A stretch of 46,606 nt of DNA. Source: Microbulbifer aggregans (lineage in GTDB: Bacteria; Pseudomonadota; Gammaproteobacteria; Pseudomonadales; Cellvibrionaceae). Below, piece by piece: positions 1 to 6,445 of the stretch (positions within the stretch are counted from its first letter, which is position 1; every line of letters starts with the position of its first letter). The position numbers and the translations under genes were made by a program. A model generated the notes under the pieces. It was not told the DNA's origin. It searched no databases and saw only the letters and a list, made by a program, of their open reading frames with translations. The stretch spans positions 1 through 46,606 of the forward strand of contig NZ_JAIVKK010000015.1 in the NCBI RefSeq assembly GCF_020524005.1, given 5' to 3'.

Positions 1-333
1 ACAGACTGCCGACATTGCCCGCTCAAAAACCAGTGCATGCGTAATCCCGCATCGGCGGATACACGCGATGGACACGGCCGGCAGGTGTCTTTTACCTGGA
101 CAAACGGAAAGACGGCGACAGACTGGATGAAAAAGCGGATTGATAGTCTGGAAGGCAAAACAATATACAGTCATCGTATGTCTGTTGTCGAACCGGTATT
201 CGGGAATATCGGCACCAACAAGCGATTGAATCGCTTCTCGTTGCGTGGCAAACACAAGGTACAGGGACAATGGCGGATGTTCTGTTTGGTGCATAACATC
301 GAGAAGTTGATGAACTACGGTGCTATCCATTGA
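1..333 (+). CDS. IS1182-family transposase, C-terminal fragment
   Basis: The open frame runs in frame 1 from the window edge, so the true start lies upstream. About 110 residues are visible. They contain the cysteine cluster CRHCPLKNQC and the downstream block with VEPVFGNIGTNKRLNRFSLRG, where the glutamate is the likely third acidic residue of the DDE catalytic triad. Both are typical of the C-terminal part of IS1182/IS5-like DDE transposases. It would cut and paste its own element. It ends 155 bases before the first integron cassette border. Family assignment is from motif recognition; the N-terminal two-thirds cannot be judged. Confidence 0.8.
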   Translation, partial: TDCRHCPLKNQCMRNPASADTRDGHGRQVSFTWTNGKTATDWMKKRIDSLEGKTIYSHRMSVVEPVFGNIGTNKRLNRFSLRGKHKVQGQWRMFCLVHNIEKLMNYGAIH

Positions 334-490
334 TTAACAGGGTTATCCACACTGATGACGCCCAAATATCCGGAAAGTACGCACAAGTGTGATTATGTTA
401 AAGAAGTGTGCTTAAATCCTGAGCGCATCAAAATAATCAGAAAGGGCCAAAAGTTGGCGACGACGGAAGTCGTTTTTCTACAGGCTCGTT
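1..490 (+). mobile_element. IS1182-family insertion sequence, right-hand part only
   Basis: The first ~490 bases are the 3' part of an insertion sequence: the end of its transposase reading frame (to 333) and about 150 bases of non-coding right end. The right end holds a small hairpin followed by a T run (about 455-480). The exact terminus is not provable because the left end lies outside the window. The next recognisable unit, an integron cassette, begins at 489, so the IS abuts it directly. Confidence 0.6.
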
Positions 491-791
491 AAGTGCTCGG
501 GAGCTTCGATTTTACATCCATACTTTGGTGCAGAATTCTTATGATCTCAACGCAGTCATTCTCACCAATTTTGTAAAAAATAATATGAGCGCCGTGCGGA
601 ATTTTTCGATAGCCGGATTTAATATTTTCACTGCTCACACCAGATAGTGGAGACGCGGCGAGGTCGTGAAAGGCATCGTCGAACTGTTTGATGTAAACGT
701 TTCGCTGGGCCACTCCCCAGCGCCGCTCAGTAAAATTGGCAATACCTTTCAAGTCACTTTTTGCTTTACGGCTTAGCTTAAATGAACTCAT
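489..791 (-). CDS. parE: ParE/RelE-superfamily toxin (parDE module)
   Basis: A 100-residue protein of the ParE toxin family. The N-terminal part (KLSRKAKSDLKGI.NFTERRWG) and the C-terminal HIIFYKI...VEIIRILHQSMD block fit the ParE fold. ParE toxins of plasmid RK2 and Vibrio poison DNA gyrase; some relatives are mRNA interferases, so the target here is inferred. The start overlaps the upstream antitoxin stop by four bases (ATGA), the usual coupling of such modules. The gene sits in an integron cassette but reads opposite to the cassette array, so it must be expressed from its own promoter. The stop codon lies on the cassette border itself (489-491). Confidence 0.85.
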   Translation of the reverse strand: MSSFKLSRKAKSDLKGIANFTERRWGVAQRNVYIKQFDDAFHDLAASPLSGVSSENIKSGYRKIPHGAHIIFYKIGENDCVEIIRILHQSMDVKSKLPST

Positions 792-1030
792 GGAGTTTTC
801 TTTTCATCAAGCTCAGCAATAAATGATTCATAGGTATAATCGGTGAAACCGCTTTCCTCGCCTTCCTGCAACAGTGAGCGAAGTGTTTCCAGCTTGGTTT
901 CGGTGTCTTCGAGTAACCGCAAGCCTGCACGAACCACCTCACTTGCAGAGCCATAGCGGCCGCTGGCGACTTCTTTGGCTATAAATTCATCAAAATGTGA
1001 CCCTAGGGTCATGCTGGTGTTCTTGGCCAT
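788..1030 (-). CDS. parD: ParD-like antitoxin
   Basis: An 80-residue antitoxin read leftward just before parE. The N-terminal half (TSMTLGSHFDEFIAKEVASG followed by RYGSASEVVRAGLRLLE) is the ribbon-helix-helix DNA-binding region of the ParD/CopG family; the acidic C-terminal tail is the toxin-neutralising part. The start at 1030 is chosen because AGGAGG lies five bases upstream (1035-1040) and because a longer in-frame extension would run through the attC site. ParD proteins normally repress their own promoter, and repeats suited to that lie just upstream. Confidence 0.85.
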   Translation of the reverse strand: MAKNTSMTLGSHFDEFIAKEVASGRYGSASEVVRAGLRLLEDTETKLETLRSLLQEGEESGFTDYTYESFIAELDEKKTP

Positions 1031-1040
1031 AGCGCCTCCT

Positions 1041-1068
1041 AGTACCAATAAGTACCTAAATATGGTAT
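1041..1068 (-). promoter_or_regulatory. Candidate parD operator repeats
   Basis: AGTACC occurs at 1041-1046 and again at 1051-1056, exactly one helical turn apart, immediately upstream of the parD ribosome-binding site, with a related inverted GGTAT at 1064-1068. Ribbon-helix-helix antitoxins bind such short repeats, so autoregulation here is a reasonable inference, not shown. Confidence 0.35.
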
Positions 1069-1102
1069 CGAGTGGGCGGGTTGTCAAGTACTCCGGACAT
1101 GC

Positions 1103-1219
1103 ACTTAACAAGGTGCTGCAGCCGACGCCTTGCTTTGCGCACTTTTTGCGCGGTCGCTGCGCTCCCATTTTCGCGCAAAAAGCGCCCAAAGTAATCTGCC
1201 GCTGCTCGTGACGTTATGT
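1103..1219 (+). repeat. attC site 1 (end of the parDE cassette)
   Basis: Recombination site of an integron cassette. R'' box ACTTAAC at 1103-1109, R' box GTTATGT at 1213-1219, and between them a long imperfect palindrome whose arms (tgctttgcgcacttttt... and ...aaaaagcgcccaaagtaa) fold around a GGTCGCTGCGCTCCC segment. The R'' box is the exact reverse complement of GTTAAGT at 488-494, the left border of the same cassette, as expected when a circular cassette has been inserted. Confidence 0.85.
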
Positions 1220-1317
1220 GAATCCGGTGCAAATTTGGCAAAGACATCTCGGTTGCGTCAATTCGACCAGTTACGTGCAAGAAACTCATCAGTACGGAAC
1301 CTTGTTCCATAAGGTCA

Positions 1318-1430
1318 GGCGGGGGATTCGATATTGGAAATAGGTGAGACTTACAATGTTATCTTTGGTAGTCATGGATCGCTACAGCAGGAAGGTTGTC
1401 TCCTGGTCGCTGAGTGATAGAAGGGATGTG
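1318..1430 (+). pseudogene. IS3-family transposase remnant (rve core fragment)
   Basis: From 1356 the frame reads VVMDRYSRKVVSWSLSD, the well-known stretch of the IS3-type integrase core that carries one catalytic aspartate. A short stretch in another frame upstream (about 1318-1360) resembles the preceding GD..I...GE part, so a frameshift lies near 1360. The fragment ends abruptly after SDRR. The rest of the element is missing. It lies inside a cassette and probably removed its original gene and the left half of its attC. Confidence 0.6.
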
Positions 1431-1444
1431 TCCGTTTTATCGGG

Positions 1445-1522
1445 GCAAGATCGCTTTCGGGGCAGGGACGGCCTTTCCGCTGCTCCGCAGGGCCAAGTTC
1501 GCCCTTAAACCGGGCGTTATGT
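1445..1522 (+). repeat. Partial attC site 2
   Basis: Only the right half of an attC is recognisable: R' box GTTATGT at 1516-1522, preceded by an imperfect palindrome (GGGCAGGGACGGCC against GGCCAAGTTCGCCC). No R'' box is visible on the left, where the IS3 remnant lies. The type differs from attC1, 3, 5 and 7. The next cassette's R'' (GCATAAC) matches the complement of this R' at six of seven bases. Confidence 0.5.
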
Positions 1523-1537
1523 GTTATCGAGAATAAT

Positions 1538-1849
1538 ATGATTTCTGAAGCAGACTGGAAAAAAGTAAAGAAGATAAAAGAAAAGGCGCTTGAAGTCTTT
1601 TGTGATAGAGCTCTGTCTGATATAGGTGAAGCTATTTCTAAAGATAGCTCCACTAGGCACGGAAAGTTTCTTTACGTTTATAAAATGGCCGAAACTCATC
1701 ACAAAAGGTTAGCGTTGATTTTTGATGATTTGAGGCGCTCCAATGCAAGAGTACATCTTGCACTTATAGTTTCAGAAGGTCTCGTATCAACTGAAGACTT
1801 CTCTTCGCTTTCAGAGGAGTTACGAGCCTTCATCCAAGAACATGCATAA
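1538..1849 (+). CDS. Hypothetical integron-cassette protein
   Basis: A 103-residue protein, not recognised. It is charged and probably all-helical: a lysine-rich N-terminus (DWKKVKKIKEKALE), a middle with HKRLALIFDDLRRSNAR, and a leucine-rich end. There is no signal peptide or membrane segment. It fills a cassette whose left border is the R' box at 1516-1522 and whose attC begins at the stop codon, the classic one-gene cassette layout. The start ATG follows the border by 15 bases and has no strong Shine-Dalgarno, common in cassettes. The base composition is more AT-rich than the core genes of the window. Confidence 0.7.
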   Translation: MISEADWKKVKKIKEKALEVFCDRALSDIGEAISKDSSTRHGKFLYVYKMAETHHKRLALIFDDLRRSNARVHLALIVSEGLVSTEDFSSLSEELRAFIQEHA

Positions 1850-1990
1850 CAACAAGGCGAGGCATTTCGTTCCGGCATTACAGGCCTCCATCCGGCAGCT
1901 TACTTTGTGCACTTTATGCACAAGTCGCTTCGCTCCTATTTTTGCGCATAAAGCGCCCAAAGCAAGCTGCCGCTGATCGCGGCGTTAATT
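1844..1990 (+). repeat. attC site 3
   Basis: R'' box GCATAAC at 1844-1850 overlapping the stop codon, R' box GTTAATT at 1984-1990. The inner arms ttactttgtgcacttta... and ...taaagcgcccaaagcaa form the long palindrome around a TCGCTTCGCTCC segment. It is longer than attC1 because of an extra ~30 bases on the left arm. Confidence 0.85.
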
Positions 1991-2006
1991 ATCACGGGCT
2001 ATCACA

Positions 2007-2465
2007 GTGAAATTCGAAGTATCGAGTACTCTGGATATCAACTCTGATGACATTGTCGAGCTACTTACTATGGATGGTGTGAATACCGAGCTAAGTCCAT
2101 TTGTTCATATGACTGCTCCTAGCGTCTGGTCGAAAAAACCGATTTTCGAATGGCCTGAAGGGCAGACACTTTTTACAAGCTGGATACTTCTGTTTGGGTT
2201 CTTCCCGATGGATAGACATAAGTTCTTTTTTAAAAATGTCGATCGTCAGCGAGGTTTTATGGAAGAGTCTAGTTCTCTGACAAATAGGTATTGGCGGCAT
2301 CATCGGGTAATCTCGAGATACGGAGTATCGTACCGGATTACGGATAGTGTCGAGTTCTATTGTAGGTTACCGTTATTGGCATACATTCTTGGTCCTGTAT
2401 ACCGATTCATTTTCGCGCACCGGCATAAGGTACTGAGGTCACAGTACGGTGGTAGAGCCAGTTAA
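2007..2465 (+). CDS. SRPBCC-family protein (integron cassette)
   Basis: A 152-residue soluble protein that fits the SRPBCC (START/Bet v 1-like) ligand-binding fold: an N-terminal strand and helix (KFEVSSTLDINSDDIVELLT), a central block with MDRHKFFFKNVD..RGFMEESSSL, then WRHHRVI...YRITDSVEF and a C-terminal helix ending in FIFAHRHKVL. Bacterial relatives with this pattern are uncharacterised, so no ligand can be named. Translation starts at GTG 2007, the only start that keeps the N-terminal strand. It occupies a complete cassette between attC3 and attC4. Family assignment is by pattern memory and moderately sure. Confidence 0.7.
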   Translation: MKFEVSSTLDINSDDIVELLTMDGVNTELSPFVHMTAPSVWSKKPIFEWPEGQTLFTSWILLFGFFPMDRHKFFFKNVDRQRGFMEESSSLTNRYWRHHRVISRYGVSYRITDSVEFYCRLPLLAYILGPVYRFIFAHRHKVLRSQYGGRAS

Positions 2466-2601
2466 CAAGGCGGGCAATTTCCTCCGGGCCATCGGCCCTC
2501 CGCGGGACAGCTTACCTTGTGCAAGTTTTGTACGGGTCGCTGCGCTCCCATTTTCGTGTAAACATACACAAGGTAAGCTGCCCCTGCCGGCGGTGTTATG
2601 T
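2460..2601 (+). repeat. attC site 4
   Basis: R'' box AGTTAAC at 2460-2466 overlapping the stop codon, R' box GTTATGT at 2595-2601. The arms include cttaccttgtgcaagtttt and its counterpart acacaaggtaag, with GGTCGCTGCGCTCCC between. No partner attC with a complementary R'' follows in the next 1.5 kb, so this is the last clear site of the left array. Confidence 0.85.
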
Positions 2602-2815
2602 GTAAGACTTGCCCACGTTTATTAGACACCTTGTATAGTCCTGTTTCGGATTAACACGGAGATGTATCAGGGGTAATAAAAAGGAGCATACTCCTACTAG
2701 GCGAGTGCTGAAAGCTGGTGGTTGTCAGCCAGTAGCATAGCTAGGCCGCCGTTATTACGGCCGGTGCGGACTGGTGCGGTGATTGTTGTTAAATATCTAG
2801 GGTTAGCAGGATCTG
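2602..2815 (+). other. Non-coding stretch after the last left-array attC
   Basis: No gene seen. It contains a small hairpin GGAGCATACTCC (about 2683-2694) and a GC-rich imperfect hairpin around GGCCGCCGTTATTACGGCC (about 2743-2762). Either could be a structured leader of the following small membrane-protein gene; nothing identifies a known riboswitch. Confidence 0.3.
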
Positions 2816-3079
2816 ATGGATAGCCTTTTTGAATATTATTTAGTTGATTGGATTGGGATTGGACTGAGCCTACTTTCAGTGTATATGTTGGGAAACAAGA
2901 ATAAATGGGGTTTTATCGTTTTCGCTGTTTCAAATGTGGTGTGGATATTCCTGGGTTTAGCATGGATGGATAGCATTGGTATGGCTGTGGGGAATTTTAT
3001 ATTCATGCTTATTAATATTCGGGGTTTTACCCGCTGGCGAATGAATAGTGGGGCTGAAGATTTTGTGTCTAATAATTAG
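2816..3079 (+). CDS. Small PnuC-like inner-membrane protein
   Basis: An 87-residue hydrophobic protein with about three membrane segments (residues ~8-25, 30-48 and 52-70). The pattern IGIGLSLLSVYMLGNKNKWGF...NVVWIFLGL...NFIFMLINIRGF..W resembles half of a PnuC-type nicotinamide-riboside/mononucleotide transporter, but it is much shorter than a full transporter (~240 residues), so transport function is unproven. The ATG follows AGCAGGATCTG, a passable ribosome-binding site. Such short proteins are common in marine integron cassettes, but no attC follows this one. Confidence 0.65.
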   Translation: MDSLFEYYLVDWIGIGLSLLSVYMLGNKNKWGFIVFAVSNVVWIFLGLAWMDSIGMAVGNFIFMLINIRGFTRWRMNSGAEDFVSNN

Positions 3080-3185
3080 CGGCCCAAGCCCGGTCTGCGG
3101 GGCGTACATTTTCTGTCGGTTTGCTGCACAACGTAATCATTAGCCATTACTTTGAAACACTTAAAGTTAGGAAAAACTCAGTCAT

Positions 3186-3485
3186 ATGAAGGAAAAAATC
3201 ATACTTTCGGTTCTGCTCGTAGGCATGTTAGCGGGTTGTGCTTCTCAAGGGTTGCTTGAAAGAGAGCGGCGAGTAAATTCACTGGAGCGTCAGGCGGAAG
3301 AGGCTAGGGAAAATAACAACTACAGCAGGGCGGAGGATCTTGAACGGCAAGCTAAAACAGCCAAAGATCGCGATGACTTTGATGATGCGAATATGGCACT
3401 TGGGGTGGTGCTTCTAGTAAGTAGCTGGGTTTCTAGTCTATTTTCAGAAGATGAGCCGGAAGTTGAGTCCAGTGGTTGGCCCTAA
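3186..3485 (+). CDS. Putative lipoprotein with charged coiled coil
   Basis: A 99-residue protein, not recognised. The N-terminus is a lipoprotein signal peptide with lipobox LAGC (Cys18). Residues ~22-62 are very rich in Glu, Arg and Gln with repeated LERQAEEARE / LERQAKTAKD units, predicted as a coiled coil. A hydrophobic stretch (MALGVVLLVSSWVSSLF, ~70-86) near the C-terminus could be a second membrane anchor. It would sit at the inner or outer membrane facing the periplasm. No function can be given. It is isolated between short non-coding gaps. Confidence 0.7.
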   Translation: MKEKIILSVLLVGMLAGCASQGLLERERRVNSLERQAEEARENNNYSRAEDLERQAKTAKDRDDFDDANMALGVVLLVSSWVSSLFSEDEPEVESSGWP

Positions 3486-3625
3486 TAAATTCAGCCCGCT
3501 TGTTTCGGGGCTTTGGGCTCCTGGTGCAAGGCTTGTTTGGCACTTAGTTCATCGCGTTCTTGTTTCACGTGAGATGCGCACACTTTAAATTGCCCGTTGG
3601 CAGCGTTTTGAGTCGGGGTGGAATA

Positions 3626-3958
3626 ATGTTCATTGCAATATTGGGGTTCCTGATTTTAGCCGGTAGCGTTTTGCAGATTCGGTTCCCAGGGCTAGCTGGT
3701 CTGTTAAAAGAGTCCGAGCCGGAAACTTGGAAGAAAATTGGTTCACCTTCAGGCTTTTCGTTCTCGGATCTTGGAAATACTTTGTCGCTATTTAGCTGGA
3801 TCCTGGCTGAAAAATTTGTGGATTCGGAGAATGCAGATGTTTTAGAAGAGGGTAGGAGGGCATTTGCCAAGGCGCGTCGAGTGAAGTTTGGCCTCATTTT
3901 GGGTGTGGTTACTATGGTTGCGGGGTTCGCGATCGCTCTGGTGCGAGCATTTGTCTGA
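3626..3958 (+). CDS. Hypothetical membrane protein with two segments
   Basis: A 110-residue protein with a membrane segment at each end: residues 1-22 (FIAILGFLILAGSVLQI) and ~88-108 (FGLILGVVTMVAGFAIALV), separated by a soluble hydrophilic middle containing an Asp/Glu-rich part (DSENADVLEEGRRAFAK). The ATG at 3626 is preferred over an upstream one because it follows GGGGTGGA and starts directly with the hydrophobic segment. Not recognised. It resembles neither neighbour and has no visible operon partner. Confidence 0.6.
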   Translation: MFIAILGFLILAGSVLQIRFPGLAGLLKESEPETWKKIGSPSGFSFSDLGNTLSLFSWILAEKFVDSENADVLEEGRRAFAKARRVKFGLILGVVTMVAGFAIALVRAFV

Positions 3959-4073
3959 TAAGCCCGAGCAGCTTGCTCTGGGCCTATGTCTACCCGGGTC
4001 TGCGGCGTCTGTGTTTTGGGGGCGCGTGTAGGCGGAAAATTTATATTGATAAGCGCACTTTCAAGGAGCGGTC

Positions 4074-4457
4074 ATGATATACAGGGGGAGTTGCCATTGC
4101 GGCGCGGTGGTATTCGAGGTTGAAGCTCCGGATAGGATTGAAGCGGATTACTGCAACTGTTCTATCTGCAGAAAATCCGGCTATTTGCACTTGATCGTGC
4201 CCAAAAGTCGCTTTTCTCTGGTTGAAGGTGAGCAGGCGTTGTCGACCTATACCTTCAATACCGGGGTGGCTCAACACACATTTTGTAGGACATGTGGCGT
4301 CAAGCCGTTTTATATCCCTCGCTCTAACCCGGACGGGGTGGACGTAAATGTGCATTGTTTGGATGATCAGCCCGTTTCGGTCACTGTCTCCGAGTTTGAT
4401 GGTCAAAACTGGGAGCAGCACGCTCATACTTTGGTGCATAAAAGCCGGGAGGAGTAG
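4074..4457 (+). CDS. GFA-family (Mss4-fold) zinc protein
   Basis: A 127-residue protein of the GFA / CENP-V family (glutathione-dependent formaldehyde-activating enzyme-like). Zinc-binding cysteines are visible in GSCHCGAV (~7-12), CNCSICRKSG (~30-38) and CRTCGVKPF (~83-91), as in the family. The original Gfa was reported to speed the reaction of glutathione with formaldehyde, but that role is disputed and most members have no proven activity. The start is preceded by AAGGAGCGGTC, a good ribosome-binding site. It stands alone, followed by the tRNA-Arg region transcribed towards it. Confidence 0.85.
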   Translation: MIYRGSCHCGAVVFEVEAPDRIEADYCNCSICRKSGYLHLIVPKSRFSLVEGEQALSTYTFNTGVAQHTFCRTCGVKPFYIPRSNPDGVDVNVHCLDDQPVSVTVSEFDGQNWEQHAHTLVHKSREE

Positions 4458-4493
4458 GGGCGTGGCTTTTTTTGGGGGGGTAGCAGGGGGCAA

Positions 4494-4527
4494 TAAAAAA
4501 ACCCCGAACTCTTGCGAGTTCAGGGTT
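4494..4527 (-). terminator. Rho-independent terminator of tRNA-Arg
   Basis: Reading leftward, CCCTGAACTCGCAAGAGTTCGGGG forms a stem of about ten pairs and is followed by seven T residues. It lies seven bases beyond the 3' end of tRNA-Arg. It probably also ends the converging GFA transcript, because a run of A on the plus strand precedes the stem. Confidence 0.85.
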
Positions 4528-4533
4528 CCTGTA

Positions 4534-4610
4534 TGGCGCGCTCGGGAGGATTCGAACCTCCGACCGCCTGGTTCGTAGCCAGGTACTCTATCCAGCTGAG
4601 CTACGAGCGC
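4534..4610 (-). tRNA. tRNA-Arg (anticodon ACG)
   Basis: A 77-base cloverleaf on the minus strand: acceptor GCGCTCG pairing with CGAGCGC, D loop AGCTCAGCTGGATAGAGT, anticodon stem CCTGG/CCAGG with loop CTACGAA (anticodon ACG, normally edited to ICG), T loop GGTTCGAATCC and an encoded 3' CCA (4534-4536 on the plus strand is TGG). A strong promoter and a terminator flank it. Confidence 0.95.
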
Positions 4611-4626
4611 GTCGTTGTGGTTGCGA

Positions 4627-4655
4627 ACTATAGTGACTCACTTGTGCTTCGTCAA
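4627..4655 (-). promoter_or_regulatory. Sigma-70 promoter of tRNA-Arg
   Basis: On the minus strand TTGACG (4655-4650) and TATAGT (4632-4627) are separated by exactly 17 bases, placing the start of transcription about ten bases upstream of the mature tRNA. Confidence 0.75.
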
Positions 4656-4823
4656 CTGTTTTTTTAAAGGAATTTTTCAAAAACTCTTTAAAAATCCGCA
4701 AGTTACCGAACTTGTTGGTTTCCAGCCTGGGGCTGGTTCAATTCGATAGGGCGCGCATTCTGCCGTTCCTCAGTCCCCTTTGCAAGAGGTTTGAAAAACT
4801 TTTTTACCTGAGGGGGCTAGGGG

Positions 4824-5849
4824 TTAGGCGGCCTCGATTTTGCGCAGGTCTCCCAACTGTTCAGCAAAGGCTGCTTCCAGTATCTCTGCCTCCCGGTGGC
4901 GCTTTATTTTGTCGAAGAAGATACCTGCTTCGGGATAGGTAAGCTTGAGGTAAGCAAGCCACTGTTTTACCCGGTTTCCCCGGTATTTGATCGGGTAGTG
5001 TGAACAGGTAGTCTGATGGTACTGGTAGAGCAGGGTAGCCACTTCCTGCCAAGTCATTGGTGTGTAAGGCTGGTCTTCACAGTAGGCGCGGATCTGAAGG
5101 CCGATATCAGGCCGGGCCAGCAAGCTGCGACCGAACATGAATGCCTTGCAATTGGTCACTTCCCGGCAGCGTTTGAAATCCTCAAGGCTCCAGATGTCGC
5201 CGTTGGCAACGACTGGAATAGTCAGTTGGTCGTTAATTTCTCCGACGTATTCCCAATAGGCCGGCGGGCGGTAGCCGTCTACCTTTGAGCGTGCGTGGAC
5301 AGCGAGCTCTGAAGCGCCACCGGCCTCTGCGGCTCTTGCGTTGTCCAAATAGGTACTGCGATCCTCAAAACCAAGCCGGATTTTCGCGGTCACAGGGATC
5401 TCCGGGGGCACGGCGTTGCGTACGGCAGAGACGATGGCTTCCACCCGGTGGGGCGTGCGCAGCAGGCAGGCGCCGCCGTCGCTGTTGTTGACCGATTTGG
5501 CCGGGCAGCCGAAATTGAGGTCGATGGCCTTGGCGCCGGCGGCGACTGCCCGCGCTGCGTTTTCCGCCATGGGCAGGGGATTGCCGCCGAGAAGCTGCAG
5601 GCGCACGGGAATGCCACTTGGGGTGGTGGCGCCACTTTCCAGTTCTGGGCAAAGGCGGGTAAATACCCTGCGAGGCAGCCGAGTGTGGGTGACCCTGACA
5701 AATTCTGTCACGCAAATATCGATGCCACCTAGCTCCGATAGGAGTGCGCGAAGGTGGTGGTCAATAACGCCTTCCATGGGTGCCTGATATATGCGGGGAA
5801 CCTCGGGGTGTGGCGCAGGTGCACTGTTACTGGGTATGGCAATAGTCAT
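4824..5849 (-). CDS. dusC: tRNA-dihydrouridine(16) synthase DusC
   Basis: A 341-residue flavoenzyme that reduces uridine to dihydrouridine in the D loop of tRNA using FMN and NADPH. The TIM-barrel part carries APMEGV (~23-28), the Dus signature LNFGCPAKSVNNSDGGA with catalytic Cys115, and the phosphate-binding region VVANGDIWS. TEFVRVTH and the ..YPIKYRGNRVKQWLAYL end are typical of the DusC subfamily. It is about 25 residues longer than E. coli DusC because of an N-terminal extension rich in Pro and Ala; an internal start cannot be excluded, since no clear Shine-Dalgarno precedes 5849. It is transcribed towards tRNA-Arg. Confidence 0.9.
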   Translation of the reverse strand: MTIAIPSNSAPAPHPEVPRIYQAPMEGVIDHHLRALLSELGGIDICVTEFVRVTHTRLPRRVFTRLCPELESGATTPSGIPVRLQLLGGNPLPMAENAARAVAAGAKAIDLNFGCPAKSVNNSDGGACLLRTPHRVEAIVSAVRNAVPPEIPVTAKIRLGFEDRSTYLDNARAAEAGGASELAVHARSKVDGYRPPAYWEYVGEINDQLTIPVVANGDIWSLEDFKRCREVTNCKAFMFGRSLLARPDIGLQIRAYCEDQPYTPMTWQEVATLLYQYHQTTCSHYPIKYRGNRVKQWLAYLKLTYPEAGIFFDKIKRHREAEILEAAFAEQLGDLRKIEAA

Positions 5850-5958
5850 GAAAGCAATCTACAGCGGGGCTTTACGATAGGTCGATAATTGTACGGCTTT
5901 CCGGCCGTGGGCGTGAGTCTTAATTGAGGATCCCTGTAGGTTTATCCTGCGAAGGGCC

Positions 5959-5978
5959 GATTATCGAAATTGATAATC
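5959..5978. promoter_or_regulatory. Palindrome upstream of the oad operon
   Basis: GATTATC and GATAATC form a perfect 7-base inverted repeat with a 6-base centre in the gap between the divergent dusC and oadG genes. It has the size of a dimeric-regulator operator. No regulator can be named. Confidence 0.3.
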
Positions 5979-6124
5979 AAAATGATCGATTTGCCCACTT
6001 ATATAGTGTTTCTTGGTTGCTTCTGTAACTAATAAGTGTTTGATTTTGAAGGGATCTTATATTGATAATAACGCCCGCTATTTTGAACCGAATAAAAATA
6101 TCCTGAATAACAAAGGGGGTGATC

Positions 6125-6373
6125 GTGCAGGAGTCATTACTGCAGCAAGGGCTGGATATCACGCTGTACGGTATGGGCATCGTATTTACCTTTCTGCTCG
6201 TGCTGGTGATCTGTACCACCATCATGTCCCGTGTCGTTACCCGTTTATTCCCCGAGGCGGAGCCTGTGGCCGCTTCTCCAGTAAGCACGCCTGCGTCCGG
6301 TGCTGCCGGTGATCTTCGTCTGCGTAAAATCATTCAGGCTGCGATCGAACAGCATCGCAACAGACGTCGATAA
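6125..6373 (+). CDS. oadG: Oxaloacetate decarboxylase gamma subunit
   Basis: An 82-residue single-span membrane protein: residues ~10-36 (LYGMGIVFTFLLVLVICTTIMS) form the membrane helix, followed by a Pro/Ala linker and a basic tail. This is the layout of OadG, which holds the sodium-pumping oxaloacetate decarboxylase complex together. A GTG start at 6125 is chosen because AAAGGGGG (6113-6119) lies at proper spacing; the in-frame GTG at 6119 would overlap that ribosome-binding site. It is the first gene of oadGAB, 72 bases before oadA. Confidence 0.85.
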   Translation: MQESLLQQGLDITLYGMGIVFTFLLVLVICTTIMSRVVTRLFPEAEPVAASPVSTPASGAAGDLRLRKIIQAAIEQHRNRRR

Positions 6374-6445
6374 ATGAGTTTAAGTGATTTTTTATTCGCA
6401 ATTCACTTTTAAATTTCCAAGAACATTTTCCGAGAGAGACGACCC

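Noticed and set aside
788..1189. Longer 133-residue ParD frame
   Set aside because: The extension runs through the attC site and lacks a ribosome-binding site; the start at 1030 has AGGAGG in place.
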